A DNA stretch of 64,000 bases, taken from positions 3,906,001 through 3,970,000 of the forward strand of contig NZ_CP077084.1 of assembly GCF_014268275.3 (NCBI RefSeq), read 5' to 3'. Under the pieces are notes generated by a model. The model ran no database searches. It saw only the letters and a program-made list of their open reading frames with translations, and was not told where the DNA came from. The DNA comes from Pseudomonas tritici. GTDB taxonomy: Bacteria > Pseudomonadota > Gammaproteobacteria > Pseudomonadales > Pseudomonadaceae. Both the position numbers and the translations under genes were made by a program. Below, in pieces: positions 1 to 9,248 of this stretch (position 1 is the first letter of the stretch; every line of letters begins with the position of its first letter).

Positions 1-777
1 TATGACCCGATGATCAACCTGATCCTGCAGGGCAGTAAGTGCATGACCGTGGGCGACCGCACCTTGCACTACGACCCGGCGACGTATTTTGTGATGTCCA
101 TCGAGCTGCCTGCCGTGGGGGTGGTGAACCCGGCGAGCACCGGCGAACCTTACCTGGCGGTGAGCCTGACCCTGGACCCGAGCGTGCTGACCACACTGCT
201 CAATGACTTGCCGGCGCCCAGTGGTCGTCGCGAACAGGAAGCCGGTTTTTCAGTGGCGGCGGTGACGCCGGCCTTGATGGATGCCTGGGTGCGCATGCTG
301 CGCCTGATGGGTGACCCCGTGGCGATCGCCGCCCTGGCACCGGTGTATGAGCGGGAAATCCTCTACCACGTGTTGCAAGGCCCCCACGGCTGGATGTTGC
401 GCGAGATTGCTGCGCCGGATACCGCCATAGCGCGGGTCAGCCAGGCGATCCAGTGGATTCGCCGGGATTTTGCAGAGCCGATTCGAGTGGAAGCATTGGC
501 GCAGAAGGCGGCGATGAGTGTTTCGGCGTTTCACCGGCACTTCAAGGCGGTGACTAATCTGAGCCCGTTGCAGTATCAGAAGCGTGTGCGATTGTTGCAG
601 GCGCGCACGTTGATGGTGGCCAGCGCGAGCAGCGTGACAAGTGCGGCGTTTGAAGTGGGGTATGAAAGCGCGACCCAGTTCAGCCGGGACTATGCGCGGG
701 TGTTTGGGCTGCCGCCGGCGAGGGATACAGCGCGAATTTTAGGCGAGAACAAAAGCCGTCATTCAATGCAGGACTGA
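1..777 (+). CDS. AraC-family transcriptional regulator, 5'-truncated by the window edge
   Basis: The reading frame is already open at base 1 (Y-D-P before the first Met), so the N-terminus lies outside the window. The visible part has the AraC-type N-terminal regulatory domain (AraC_N: LILQGSK, GDRTLHYDPATYFVMSIELP), then a C-terminal double helix-turn-helix of about 100 residues (RVEALAQKAAMSVSAFHRHFK, then SATQFSRDYARVFGLPP). Family members of this kind run near 290-300 residues, so only a few dozen residues are missing. It probably controls a gene to its left that is not visible. No link to the peptide cassette downstream can be shown, as 430 bases separate them. Confidence 0.9.
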   Translation, partial: YDPMINLILQGSKCMTVGDRTLHYDPATYFVMSIELPAVGVVNPASTGEPYLAVSLTLDPSVLTTLLNDLPAPSGRREQEAGFSVAAVTPALMDAWVRMLRLMGDPVAIAALAPVYEREILYHVLQGPHGWMLREIAAPDTAIARVSQAIQWIRRDFAEPIRVEALAQKAAMSVSAFHRHFKAVTNLSPLQYQKRVRLLQARTLMVASASSVTSAAFEVGYESATQFSRDYARVFGLPPARDTARILGENKSRHSMQD

Positions 778-1207
778 TCTGGGCGTTAGGCGCACCGTGG
801 TGATGCCATCGCAGGCTAGCGAGCGCTCCTATCAATCTTTTTGCAAGCAAGCCCGACAGCGTCAGTAGTACATCAAACCAAGATCAATATCGGGACGGCC
901 ATCACCGCTTCACCACCGCGAAAATTCAACACCTCTGGAAGACTTACCCGCCCCTGCCCAGGGCAATGCCTACCGCCACTCCCCTTAGCGATGGATCTCA
1001 CCACAGACGCAGCCCCCCGGTTCCAAAGCAAAGCAACCTCTCCACAGCGGTCAAATATTGAAGTGAAAGAATTCATTTCCATAGCCCTCCGCCAACGCTT
1101 TTGCAACAGCTGCTCACATTTGCCCACGCCGGCCATTTTTAATAGGTTCTAGCCGTGCTCATCGAGAGCACGTCACCCTACCTTCAAACAAAAATGAGGC
1201 TTCAAAC
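778..1207. other. Non-coding leader region before the peptide cassette
   Basis: No convincing gene is seen. Short open frames exist on both strands, but none has a good ribosome site or a recognisable product. A 6-bp stem (GTGCTC / GAGCAC, 1155-1171) sits just upstream of the small peptide gene, and a GAGG ribosome site lies at 1196-1199. A promoter is expected here because the cassette begins at 1208, but I could not pick out a firm -35/-10 pair. Confidence 0.5.
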
Positions 1208-1339
1208 ATGGGCTACATGGCTAGTGCAAACGCAAATAAAATCGCCGAGATGGAACAGCTGGAGCAGGAGCACGCGGATGATTTCATCGAGACCCTGCAG
1301 CTCACTGATACGGAAAGAGCGGAGCTGGAAGCCGAGTAA
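1208..1339 (+). CDS. Small acidic peptide, candidate RiPP precursor (43 aa)
   Basis: This 43-codon frame starts with ATG eight bases after a GAGG ribosome site. Residues 1-11 (MGYMASANANK) are uncharged but for Lys11. Residues 12-43 are strongly acidic, with 12 Asp/Glu against a single Arg, and look helical. There is no Cys. Ser6, Thr29, Thr33 and Thr35 are the only hydroxyl residues apart from Tyr3. It is followed at once by a hairpin and a YcaO gene, the usual place for a RiPP precursor. A helical acidic segment could be the recognition part. If so, the modified core may lie at the N-terminus with a C-terminal follower, as in bottromycin, but this is inference. I do not recognise the peptide family. 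The alternative is a small unrelated protein. Confidence 0.65.
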   Translation: MGYMASANANKIAEMEQLEQEHADDFIETLQLTDTERAELEAE

Positions 1340-1346
1340 GTGAGTC

Positions 1347-1369
1347 GAGGAGAGGCAATGCCTCTCCTC
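1347..1369 (+). terminator. 10-bp hairpin between peptide gene and YcaO gene (attenuator)
   Basis: GAGGAGAGGC at 1347-1356 pairs perfectly with GCCTCTCCTC at 1360-1369 around a 3-base loop. It begins eight bases after the peptide stop codon and no long T run follows. In RiPP operons such a stem often acts as a partial terminator or an mRNA stabiliser, so that much more precursor than enzyme is made. That role is inferred here. Confidence 0.6.
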
Positions 1370-1388
1370 CTTCCCAGGAGTTACCTTC

Positions 1389-2633
1389 ATGAGCATTCCC
1401 CAAGCCATCGCCCCCGAACGCTGCCAGACACTCGTACTCGCCCACCATCAGATTCTCGCCCAGTTGAGTGCGTTGAATTTGCGCGCACACTTGCGCATCG
1501 TGGGTGAAGGCGAGCTGTGCGTCCAAGCCTGTTTGTACGACGCACATGCGATAGAGGTCGCACGCGGCGCGGGCAAGGGTCCTCCGGCAGCGGCACGTGT
1601 CGGCGCGTTATATGAGGCACTGGAACACTATTTGAGCGACGATCTGCATGCGTCGCCCCTTCACTGCCAGGCGTCCGGCTACTTTGTTGATCACCCACAG
1701 TTTGTCGATGACAGCGCGTTGGCATTGCTGGTCGCACAACAAGAAGACGCTGTCGTTTGCCGCACCTATCGCAGCTTGGTGGATGACCAGTCATTTTCCT
1801 ACCCGCTAGCGTTGACCTGCCCACGCTACTGCGAGCAGCCACTGCATAACGATCCGACAGACCTGCGCGTCCTGCGCCGTTATTCGAGCAACAGCGGAAC
1901 TGCCATCGGAGCCACGGCTGACGAAGCGCTTCTGCATGCCTTGAACGAGACTATCGAACGGGATGCCCTTTCACTGTTTCTGCTGGAGCATTTCTACTAC
2001 CAGCGCCCGCTCAGTCGTCTACGCCGCGTCTATCCGGACAGCCTTGGCCCCGAGGCCCGAGCCGTGTTGCAAACACTGAGTCAGCCCTTCGATGCAGAGG
2101 TGGTCTTGCTGGATATCAGCCGCGAATTCTGCGCGACCACCTGCCTGGCCTTTATCAACACGCCTTGCGCGATGCCAACCGTCTACGGCTCAGGCACCTC
2201 CCTGACGCCCGCGCACGCGGCCTGGCGTGCACTGACCGAACTAGCACAGTTGCAGGCGCTGGCGGTCGAACCGCCTTTGAGCCGTCATTTGCTCAATGCC
2301 CAGCGACACCTGGCACGATTCCCGCGCCTGCAACGCTGCCTGCAATTCGCCCCTGAGCGCCTGATGGCGCAACCCGTCGAATGGGTGCAACTCCACGAGC
2401 GGCCGGCGCCAACCGGTCTAGGCGAACAAATCACTCTCCTGGTGGGCGATATGGCCAGCCACAACCTGACACCCGGGGTGTGCCGCCTGTTTCAAAGCCA
2501 GCTTGGCACCACGCTCGTCCAGGTGGTGATCCCGGGGCTGGAGCGTTTTTTCCTGGTCTCCACCGGCAATATCGTGGTGCCGCAACAGCGCGGCAGGCGT
2601 CTATGCGGTGAATCGCAAGTTGCCACGCTATGA
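1389..2633 (+). CDS. Stand-alone YcaO-domain protein (peptide-backbone modifying ATPase)
   Basis: The 414-residue protein has the ATP-binding pattern of the YcaO family: helix GALYEALEHY (72-81), the SSNSGTAIGAT loop before ADEALLHALNETIERDA (177-193), and VVIPGLERFF near 379-388. YcaO enzymes phosphorylate backbone amides to form azolines, thioamides, amidines or macroamidines in RiPPs, while E. coli YcaO itself acts on ribosomal protein S12. There is no fused or adjacent E1-like, TfuA or flavin dehydrogenase partner, and the C-terminus lacks a proline-rich end. With no Cys in the neighbouring peptide, thiazole formation on it is unlikely. AGGAG lies nine bases before the ATG. The gene overlaps the methyltransferase by ATGA. 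Membership of the YcaO family is firm; the reaction is unknown. Confidence 0.88.
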   Translation: MSIPQAIAPERCQTLVLAHHQILAQLSALNLRAHLRIVGEGELCVQACLYDAHAIEVARGAGKGPPAAARVGALYEALEHYLSDDLHASPLHCQASGYFVDHPQFVDDSALALLVAQQEDAVVCRTYRSLVDDQSFSYPLALTCPRYCEQPLHNDPTDLRVLRRYSSNSGTAIGATADEALLHALNETIERDALSLFLLEHFYYQRPLSRLRRVYPDSLGPEARAVLQTLSQPFDAEVVLLDISREFCATTCLAFINTPCAMPTVYGSGTSLTPAHAAWRALTELAQLQALAVEPPLSRHLLNAQRHLARFPRLQRCLQFAPERLMAQPVEWVQLHERPAPTGLGEQITLLVGDMASHNLTPGVCRLFQSQLGTTLVQVVIPGLERFFLVSTGNIVVPQQRGRRLCGESQVATL

Positions 2634-3511
2634 ACCCCAGCACCGTGCAACGTCATTTTGAGCCATTGGGATTCGGGCTCAGTCAGCTGTTTGTACTCAA
2701 TACCGGGAGCCGCCACTGGGCAGGCCGCAACAGGCCGATGCCCGACGATCAGGGGCAACGCCGCCTGAGCAGCCTCTTGCGTCCCTCCATGCTGCTGGGC
2801 CCCCTCACCAGCCATCACTGGAGCAATGAAGGCGTTGCACTTTTCTATCAGGCCGCTACGCCTGCGGCCAAGCACCTGGCATTTATCGAAGCACAGCAGC
2901 AAATCCATAGCGACGTGTGCTTTCCGTATCCGCCGCTGGAGATGCACGCTGAGGAATTCGTCTGCCCGCCGAGCTTTTGGGAGTGTGACGATGAGCGCGC
3001 CACGCAGTTGAACATCGACGAAGCGCACTTTCGTGAACAGTGTGTCGCTGTGCTACGCGAGCGCCTCAAGCCTGGGGCGCTGATCCATGACCCGGCGTGC
3101 TCCACCGGCGAGTTGATCGCCCATCTGGCCCAGGCGCTGCCCCGTTGCCGGTGCCTGGGCTCGGACCTTTCGGCCTCGATGATTCGCTACGCATCGCAAC
3201 GCCACGTCGGTTCAACCGTGCGCTTCAGGCAAGCTGACGCTGCACGGGAAAACCCTGCCTGCGATGCCTTGATCCTACGCTTTCTCAACGCCGAGGTGGT
3301 CACGCGGCGCGACGCCGAAACCTTGTTGCGCACATTACTCGGCAGCCTCAAGCCGAGTGGCCTGGCCTTGGTTTTTGGTCATACGCCGGTACTGCCGGCA
3401 GTCCCCTGGATCGCACAAGCGCTGGGCATCACCTTGGAATCCTGTGTGGCAGCCCGGCCAGGACAGCTTGAGCTGTTTCAGTTTTACTTGCTCAGTCGCC
3501 CCTCGGCATGA
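2630..3511 (+). CDS. Class I SAM-dependent methyltransferase with extra N-terminal region
   Basis: The 293-residue protein ends in a Rossmann-type methyltransferase domain: motif I is DPACSTGEL (154-162) and the acidic strand-2 motif is LGSDLSASMI (177-186). The last strands carry LKPSGLALVFGHTPVLP. The first 150 residues do not match a family I can name; they hold FPYPPLEMHAEEFVCPPSFWE and may bind substrate. Its start overlaps the YcaO stop and its stop overlaps the hydrolase start (ATGA at both ends), so the three are translationally coupled and probably act on one product. Methylation of the modified peptide is the natural guess, but nothing in the sequence shows the target. Confidence 0.8.
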   Translation: MNPSTVQRHFEPLGFGLSQLFVLNTGSRHWAGRNRPMPDDQGQRRLSSLLRPSMLLGPLTSHHWSNEGVALFYQAATPAAKHLAFIEAQQQIHSDVCFPYPPLEMHAEEFVCPPSFWECDDERATQLNIDEAHFREQCVAVLRERLKPGALIHDPACSTGELIAHLAQALPRCRCLGSDLSASMIRYASQRHVGSTVRFRQADAARENPACDALILRFLNAEVVTRRDAETLLRTLLGSLKPSGLALVFGHTPVLPAVPWIAQALGITLESCVAARPGQLELFQFYLLSRPSA

Positions 3512-4374
3512 AGCCTCTGTATCGCAGTGGGCACTTGCCGGTATCCGGCGGCCATCAGGTGTATTGGGAGCGGCACGGCCAGGAAGGTGGTGAACCGGTG
3601 TTCTTCTTGCACGGCGGGCCGGGCGGTAGTTCCAGCCACGATCACCTGGCGTTTTTTAACCTGGAACACTTCGAAGTCGTCCTGTTCGACCAGCGCGGTG
3701 GCGGACGCTCGAGTCCCCATGGCGAGTGGCAGAACAACGAAACGGCCCGGATCATCGAAGACATTGAAGCGTTGCGTAAGCATTTTGGCTTTACCCAGAT
3801 CACATTGCTGGGTATTTCCTGGGGTAGTTGGCTGGCGCTCAAATATGCTTGGCAGGCCCCATCGCGAGTATGCCGATTGGTGCTGGCATCACTGTTCGTA
3901 CCCACTCCCAATCACCTTGCCACCTACCATCGAGCACTAGCGTGCTACTTGAAGGCCGAGGCGGTTACATCGTTTGAACAAGTGTGCAAGGACCTCGAAC
4001 AATCTTGCGAACGCTTGCAACACAAGGCAGCGATGGCATGGGTCGGCGCAGCGCTGCGCCTGAATCGCCAGCGGATGGGCAAGGCAGCCTTGGAGCACTT
4101 CATTGATGAAGTCGCCTTGCGCGCAATCCGTCTGGAGGTGCACTACCATCGCGCCGGTTATTTTTTTTGCGAGGAGGATCAGGGGCTGACACTGAGCTGT
4201 GCGTGCCACGTGATACAGGGCATCAATGACCCTATCGGCCTGTCGAGCCTGCGTTGGTTGCGCCAACGAGCACTGCTGAAATGCAGACTATTGCGCGCCG
4301 GGCATGATGCGTTTGATCCCGTGCTGATGCGTGCAATTCAACAAAGCCTGATGCGGGCAAACTGCGGACAGTAA
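3508..4374 (+). CDS. Alpha/beta hydrolase of the prolyl aminopeptidase (S33) type
   Basis: The 288-residue protein has the features of S33 peptidases: HGGPGG oxyanion loop (35-40), DQRGGGRS (61-68), nucleophile elbow GISWGSW with Ser104, and probable Asp241 (INDP) and His266 (AGHDAF) to complete the triad. Proline iminopeptidases release N-terminal proline or other residues and usually have about 310-320 residues, so this is a little short, mainly in the cap region. No signal peptide is seen, so it should be cytoplasmic. As the last gene of the peptide cassette it may trim the modified peptide or open or close a ring as BotH-type hydrolases do; a self-resistance role is also possible. All of these roles are inference. 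Confidence 0.82.
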   Translation: MKPLYRSGHLPVSGGHQVYWERHGQEGGEPVFFLHGGPGGSSSHDHLAFFNLEHFEVVLFDQRGGGRSSPHGEWQNNETARIIEDIEALRKHFGFTQITLLGISWGSWLALKYAWQAPSRVCRLVLASLFVPTPNHLATYHRALACYLKAEAVTSFEQVCKDLEQSCERLQHKAAMAWVGAALRLNRQRMGKAALEHFIDEVALRAIRLEVHYHRAGYFFCEEDQGLTLSCACHVIQGINDPIGLSSLRWLRQRALLKCRLLRAGHDAFDPVLMRAIQQSLMRANCGQ

Positions 4375-4400
4375 AACGACACGCAAGCGTGTCGTTTTAC
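4371..4400. terminator. Bidirectional terminator between the peptide cassette and glpV
   Basis: A perfect 14-bp inverted repeat, GTAAAACGACACGC and its complement, surrounds a 2-base loop. Runs of A and T at its two ends give a T-rich tail in both directions. It contains the stop codon of the hydrolase (4372-4374) and lies 18 bases beyond the stop of the convergent transporter gene. Confidence 0.85.
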
Positions 4401-4418
4401 CCTTCTGCACTGGCGTTA

Positions 4419-6161
4419 TTACTTACGCGCCGCCTCCCACGACTTGAGCAGGTCGCTGTAGCTCACGGTCTCGCCTTTCGGCTTCTCATTCGCCAGTTTC
4501 GGTTTTGGCGCGCCCGGCTGGTCGAACCAGTACTGCGCGTCACGCTCGGGGTTCATTTTCGGACCGCACACCGGTTGCACCTTGGAGCGCTCCAGGCGCG
4601 TCATGATCGCATCCTGCTCCTTGGCCAGGTTGTCGAGGGCCTGCTGCGGGGTTTTCTCGCCGCTGGCGGCCGCGGCGATGTTGCTCCACCACAGTTGCGC
4701 CAGGCGCGGGTAGTCCGGCACGTTGGTGCCGGTTGGCGACCATTCGGTACGCGCCGGGCTGCGGTAGAACTCCACCAAACCACCCAGTTTCGGCGCCATG
4801 TCGGTCATGGCCTGGGAGTTGATGTCGGACTCACGAATCGGCGTCAGGCCAACGATGGTTTTCTTCAGCGAGACGGTCTTCGAGGTCACGAACTGCGCGT
4901 AAAGCCAGGCCGCGAGTTTCTGTTTCTCCGGCGTCGACTTGAGGAAGGTCCAGGAACCTACGTCCTGATAGCCCTTCTTCATGCCCTTTTCCCAGTACGG
5001 TCCGACAGGTGACGGCGCCATGCGCCATTTCGGCGTGCCGTCGGCATTCACCACCGGCAAGCCCGGTTTGACCATGTCGGCGGTAAACGCGGTGTACCAG
5101 AATATCTGCTGGGCGATGTTGCCTTGGGACGGCACCGGGCCGGATTCCGAGAAGGTCATGCCCGCCGCTTCCGGTGGCGCGTAGGCTTTCATCCAGTCCA
5201 CGTATTTCTGTGTGGCAAATACCGCGGCCGGGCCGTTTGTGTCGCCGCCACGGGTGACGCTGGAGCCCACCGGGTGGCAGTCCTCCACGCGAATGCCCCA
5301 CTCGTCCACCGGCAAGCCGTTGGGCAGGCCCTTGTCGCCGCCACCGGCCATGGAGAACCAGGCATCGGTGAAGCGCCAGCCCAGGGACGGGTCCTTCTTG
5401 CCGTAGTCCATATGCCCATAAATGCGCTTGCCGTCGATTTCCTTGACGTCTTCGCTGAAGAATTTGGCGATGTCTTCATAGGCCGACCAGTTCACCGGCA
5501 CACCGAGGTCGTAGCCGTATTTTTCCTTGAACTTGGCTTTCAGCTCGGGGCGCTCGAACCAGTCGGCGCGGAACCAGTAGAGGTTGGCAAACTGTTGGTC
5601 GGGCAATTGGTAGATCTTGCCGTCCGGCGCGGTGGTGAAGGAGATGCCGATGAAGTCCTTGATATCCAGGGTCGGCGAGGTGAAGTTCTTGCCTTCATTG
5701 GCCATCAGGTCGGTGATCGATTCGGTCTTGCCATAGCGAAAGTGTGTACCGATCAGGTCGGAGTCGTTGACCCAGCCGTCATAGATGTTTTTGTCGGACT
5801 GCATCTGGGTTTGCAGCTTCTCCACCACGTCGCCTTCCTGCAGCAGGTCGTGGGTCAGCTTGATCCCGGTGATCTCGGTGAAGGCCTTGGCCAGCACCTT
5901 GGACTCGTACTCGTGGGTGGTGAGGGTTTCCGACACCACGTTGATCTTCATCCCACGGAAGGGTTCGGCGGCTTTGATGAACCACTTCAACTCTTCGAGC
6001 TGTTGGGCTTCGGTGAGCGTCGACGGCTTGAACTCGCTGCCGATCCATTTTTTTGCGGCATCTTCATACGCATCGGCCCAGGCCGAGGCGCTCAAACCGC
6101 TGAGGGCCAGTACGGCGGCCAATGAAATGCTATGTCGCAGCTTATTGTTTTTATTCAACAT
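4419..6161 (-). CDS. glpV: ABC transporter periplasmic solute-binding protein, GlpV (glycerol/polyol) type
   Basis: The 580-residue protein has a clear Sec signal peptide (positive KNNKLRH, hydrophobic core, ASAWA cut near residue 29) and a large type-1 solute-binding fold. It resembles GlpV of the Rhizobium leguminosarum glycerol importer GlpSTPQUV, including the long size. GAGG lies upstream of the ATG. It is the last gene of a minus-strand operon that holds both ATPases, two permeases and a small membrane protein. The substrate could be glycerol or a related polyol. No glpK or glpD is in this operon, so the exact sugar alcohol is uncertain. Confidence 0.85.
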   Translation of the reverse strand: MLNKNNKLRHSISLAAVLALSGLSASAWADAYEDAAKKWIGSEFKPSTLTEAQQLEELKWFIKAAEPFRGMKINVVSETLTTHEYESKVLAKAFTEITGIKLTHDLLQEGDVVEKLQTQMQSDKNIYDGWVNDSDLIGTHFRYGKTESITDLMANEGKNFTSPTLDIKDFIGISFTTAPDGKIYQLPDQQFANLYWFRADWFERPELKAKFKEKYGYDLGVPVNWSAYEDIAKFFSEDVKEIDGKRIYGHMDYGKKDPSLGWRFTDAWFSMAGGGDKGLPNGLPVDEWGIRVEDCHPVGSSVTRGGDTNGPAAVFATQKYVDWMKAYAPPEAAGMTFSESGPVPSQGNIAQQIFWYTAFTADMVKPGLPVVNADGTPKWRMAPSPVGPYWEKGMKKGYQDVGSWTFLKSTPEKQKLAAWLYAQFVTSKTVSLKKTIVGLTPIRESDINSQAMTDMAPKLGGLVEFYRSPARTEWSPTGTNVPDYPRLAQLWWSNIAAAASGEKTPQQALDNLAKEQDAIMTRLERSKVQPVCGPKMNPERDAQYWFDQPGAPKPKLANEKPKGETVSYSDLLKSWEAARK

Positions 6162-6193
6162 AGAGACCTCCAGGTGGTTTATTCACAAGGGCA

Positions 6194-6469
6194 TCAGCCC
6201 CAACGCATCACACTCAACAGCCATACCAGGGAGAGCGCGGACGCCACCCAGATGCTCCAGTCGGTAACGCCGATAACCAGCAAATGCAGGTAGGCGCTAC
6301 CGAGAAGACCGATAAACAAGCGATCACCACGGGTGGTGCTGATCGGCAGAAAACCCCGCCGAGGGATACTCGGCGAGCGCAGTTCCCAAGTGGTCATGCC
6401 CGCCAGGATCAGGGCTATGCCGCCAAAGAACAGCGCCGTGGGGGTGGTCCAGGCCATCCATTCCATCAT
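6194..6469 (-). CDS. Small DUF2160-type membrane protein of the polyol transporter
   Basis: The 91-residue protein starts at the first of two adjacent Met codons after GAGGAG. It has two to three hydrophobic spans (WTTPTALFFGGIALILAGM; LFIGLLGSAYLHLLVI; WIVASALSLVWLLSV-like end). DUF2160 proteins sit between the permease and binding-protein genes in GlpSTPQUV-type operons (called GlpU there); their task is not known. It follows glpQ closely and precedes glpV by 32 bases, so it is surely part of the operon. Confidence 0.8.
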   Translation of the reverse strand: MMEWMAWTTPTALFFGGIALILAGMTTWELRSPSIPRRGFLPISTTRGDRLFIGLLGSAYLHLLVIGVTDWSIWVASALSLVWLLSVMRWG

Positions 6470-6476
6470 CGACTCC

Positions 6477-7277
6477 TCAGACCCGGCCCAGGGCAAAGCC
6501 CTTGGCCACGTGATTGCGAACAAACCAGATCACCAGCATGCCGGGAAGGATAGTCAACACCCCCGCCGCCGCCAGTACGCCCCAATCGATACCCGACGCC
6601 GAGACCGTGCGCGTCATCACCGCCGCAATAGGCTTGGCGTTGACCGAGGTCAGGGTGCGCGCCAGCAGCAGTTCGACCCAGGAAAACATGAAGCAGAAAA
6701 ACGCGGTCACCCCAATGCCCGAGCCAATCAATGGGATAAAAATCTTCACGAAAAACTTAGGAAACGAGTAGCCATCGATGTAGGCGGTTTCGTCGATTTC
6801 CTTGGGCACGCCGGACATAAAGCCTTCGAGGATCCACACCGCCAACGGCACGTTGAACAAGCAGTGCGCCAAGGCGACGGCAATGTGCGTGTCAAACAGA
6901 CCGATCGACGAATACAGCTGGAAGAACGGCAGCAAAAACACCGCCGGCGGTGCCATACGGTTGGTCAGTAGCCAGAAAAACAGGTGCTTGTCGCCAAGAA
7001 AACGGTAGCGCGAAAACGCATAGGCCGCCGGCAGCGCCACGCTCAAGGAGATCACCGTGTTCAGGCTCACGTAGTACAGCGAGTTGAGGTAGCCGGTGTA
7101 CCAACTCGGGTCGGTGAAGATCACCTTGTAATTGGCCAGGGTGAAGTCCTGCGGAAACAACGTCAGCCCACCGAGGATTTCGGTGTTGCTCTTGAAGGAC
7201 ATGTTCAGCAGCCAGTAGATCGGCACCAGAAGGAACAGGATGTAGATCAGCAATGGAATCAGCTTGCGCTTGCTCAT
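6477..7277 (-). CDS. glpQ: ABC transporter inner-membrane permease, GlpQ type
   Basis: The 266-residue protein has six predicted membrane spans and the binding-protein-dependent permease loop EGFMSGVPKEIDETAYIDGYSFPKFFVKIFIPL (EAA motif, near residues 152-184) that docks on the ATPase. It starts with MSKRKLIPLLIYILFLLVP, a typical MalG-like N-terminus. It lies ten bases after the other permease and forms the channel heterodimer with it. It belongs to the carbohydrate importer class (CUT1-like). The assignment to GlpQ rests on operon makeup and similarity of all partners. Confidence 0.85.
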   Translation of the reverse strand: MSKRKLIPLLIYILFLLVPIYWLLNMSFKSNTEILGGLTLFPQDFTLANYKVIFTDPSWYTGYLNSLYYVSLNTVISLSVALPAAYAFSRYRFLGDKHLFFWLLTNRMAPPAVFLLPFFQLYSSIGLFDTHIAVALAHCLFNVPLAVWILEGFMSGVPKEIDETAYIDGYSFPKFFVKIFIPLIGSGIGVTAFFCFMFSWVELLLARTLTSVNAKPIAAVMTRTVSASGIDWGVLAAAGVLTILPGMLVIWFVRNHVAKGFALGRV

Positions 7278-7287
7278 GTTGGCGGCC

Positions 7288-8150
7288 TCAGCGGTTGGCG
7301 TCGGAGTGGGTCATGGCGGTGTAGAACAGCCAGGACACCAACAGGATGATCAGGAAATACACCAGCGAGAATGCCGCCGCCGGGCCCAAGTCGAATTGGC
7401 CTACAGCCATCTGGGTCAGTGTCTGACTGAGGAAGGTGGTGGCGTTACCCGGTCCGCCGCCCGTGAGGACGAAGGGTTCGGTGTAGATCATGAAGCTGTC
7501 CATAAACCGCAGCATCACCGCGATCAGCAGCACGCTCTTCATCTTCGGCAACTGGATATGTCGGAAAACTGCCCAGGCGGATGCCCGATCAATCCGCGCA
7601 GCCTGGTAGTACACATCCGGAATGGCACGCAGTCCCGAATAACAGAGCAGCGCTACCAGTGAAGTCCAGTGCCACACGTCCATCACCAGCACGGTGACCC
7701 AGGCATCCGCCGTGTTGGCCGCGTAGTTGTAGCTGATCCCCAGGGCGTTGAGGCTGTAACCCAACAGGCCGATGTCGGCGCGCCCGAAAATCTGCCAGAT
7801 GGTGCCCACCACGTTCCATGGAATCAGCAGCGGAATGGCGAGGATGATCAACACCAGTGACGACCAGCGGCCCTTGGTCGGCATGGTCAGGGCGATGGCG
7901 ATGCCCAGCGGGATTTCGATCAGCAGCACGCAGGCCGAGTAGATGAACTGGCGCAGCAGCGAGTCATGCAGACGCGGGTCGAGCAGCACTTGCTTGTACC
8001 AGTCGGCGCCGACGAAGTAGCGGCTGGATTGGTCAAAGATGTCCTGCACCGAATAGTTGACCACGGTCATCATCGGGATCACCGCACTGAACGCTACCAG
8101 CAGGAACACCGGCAACACCAGCCACCAGGCCTTGTTGTTCTGCACCTTGT

Positions 8151-8154
<4 letters not shown>
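7288..8154 (-). CDS. glpP: ABC transporter inner-membrane permease, GlpP type
   Basis: The 288-residue protein has about six hydrophobic spans and a MalF-like EAA loop (GLRAIPDVYYQAARIDRASAWAVFRHIQLP). The chosen start gives MNKVQNNKAWWLVLP, with the first span right after a positive stretch, and its ATG overlaps the stop of the upstream ATPase gene (8151-8154). It should pair with the GlpQ-type permease. The gene is followed after ten bases by glpQ. Confidence 0.85.

Positions 8155-9247
<1,093 letters not shown>

Positions 9248-9248
<1 letters not shown>

Noticed and set aside
841..1152. Open frame of 103 codons (and an opposite 87-codon frame) before the peptide cassette
   Set aside because: No ribosome site, no protein-like pattern, and the two frames shadow each other.
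1155..1343. 62-codon frame overlapping the small peptide gene in another frame
   Set aside because: The product is Trp/Ser/Arg-rich as out-of-frame translations of GC-rich DNA are; the 1208 frame has the ribosome site and sensible composition.
5124..6125. 333-codon plus-strand frame opposite glpV
   Set aside because: It is a mirror of a clear solute-binding protein; the product has no domain and is typical of antisense frames in high-GC genes.
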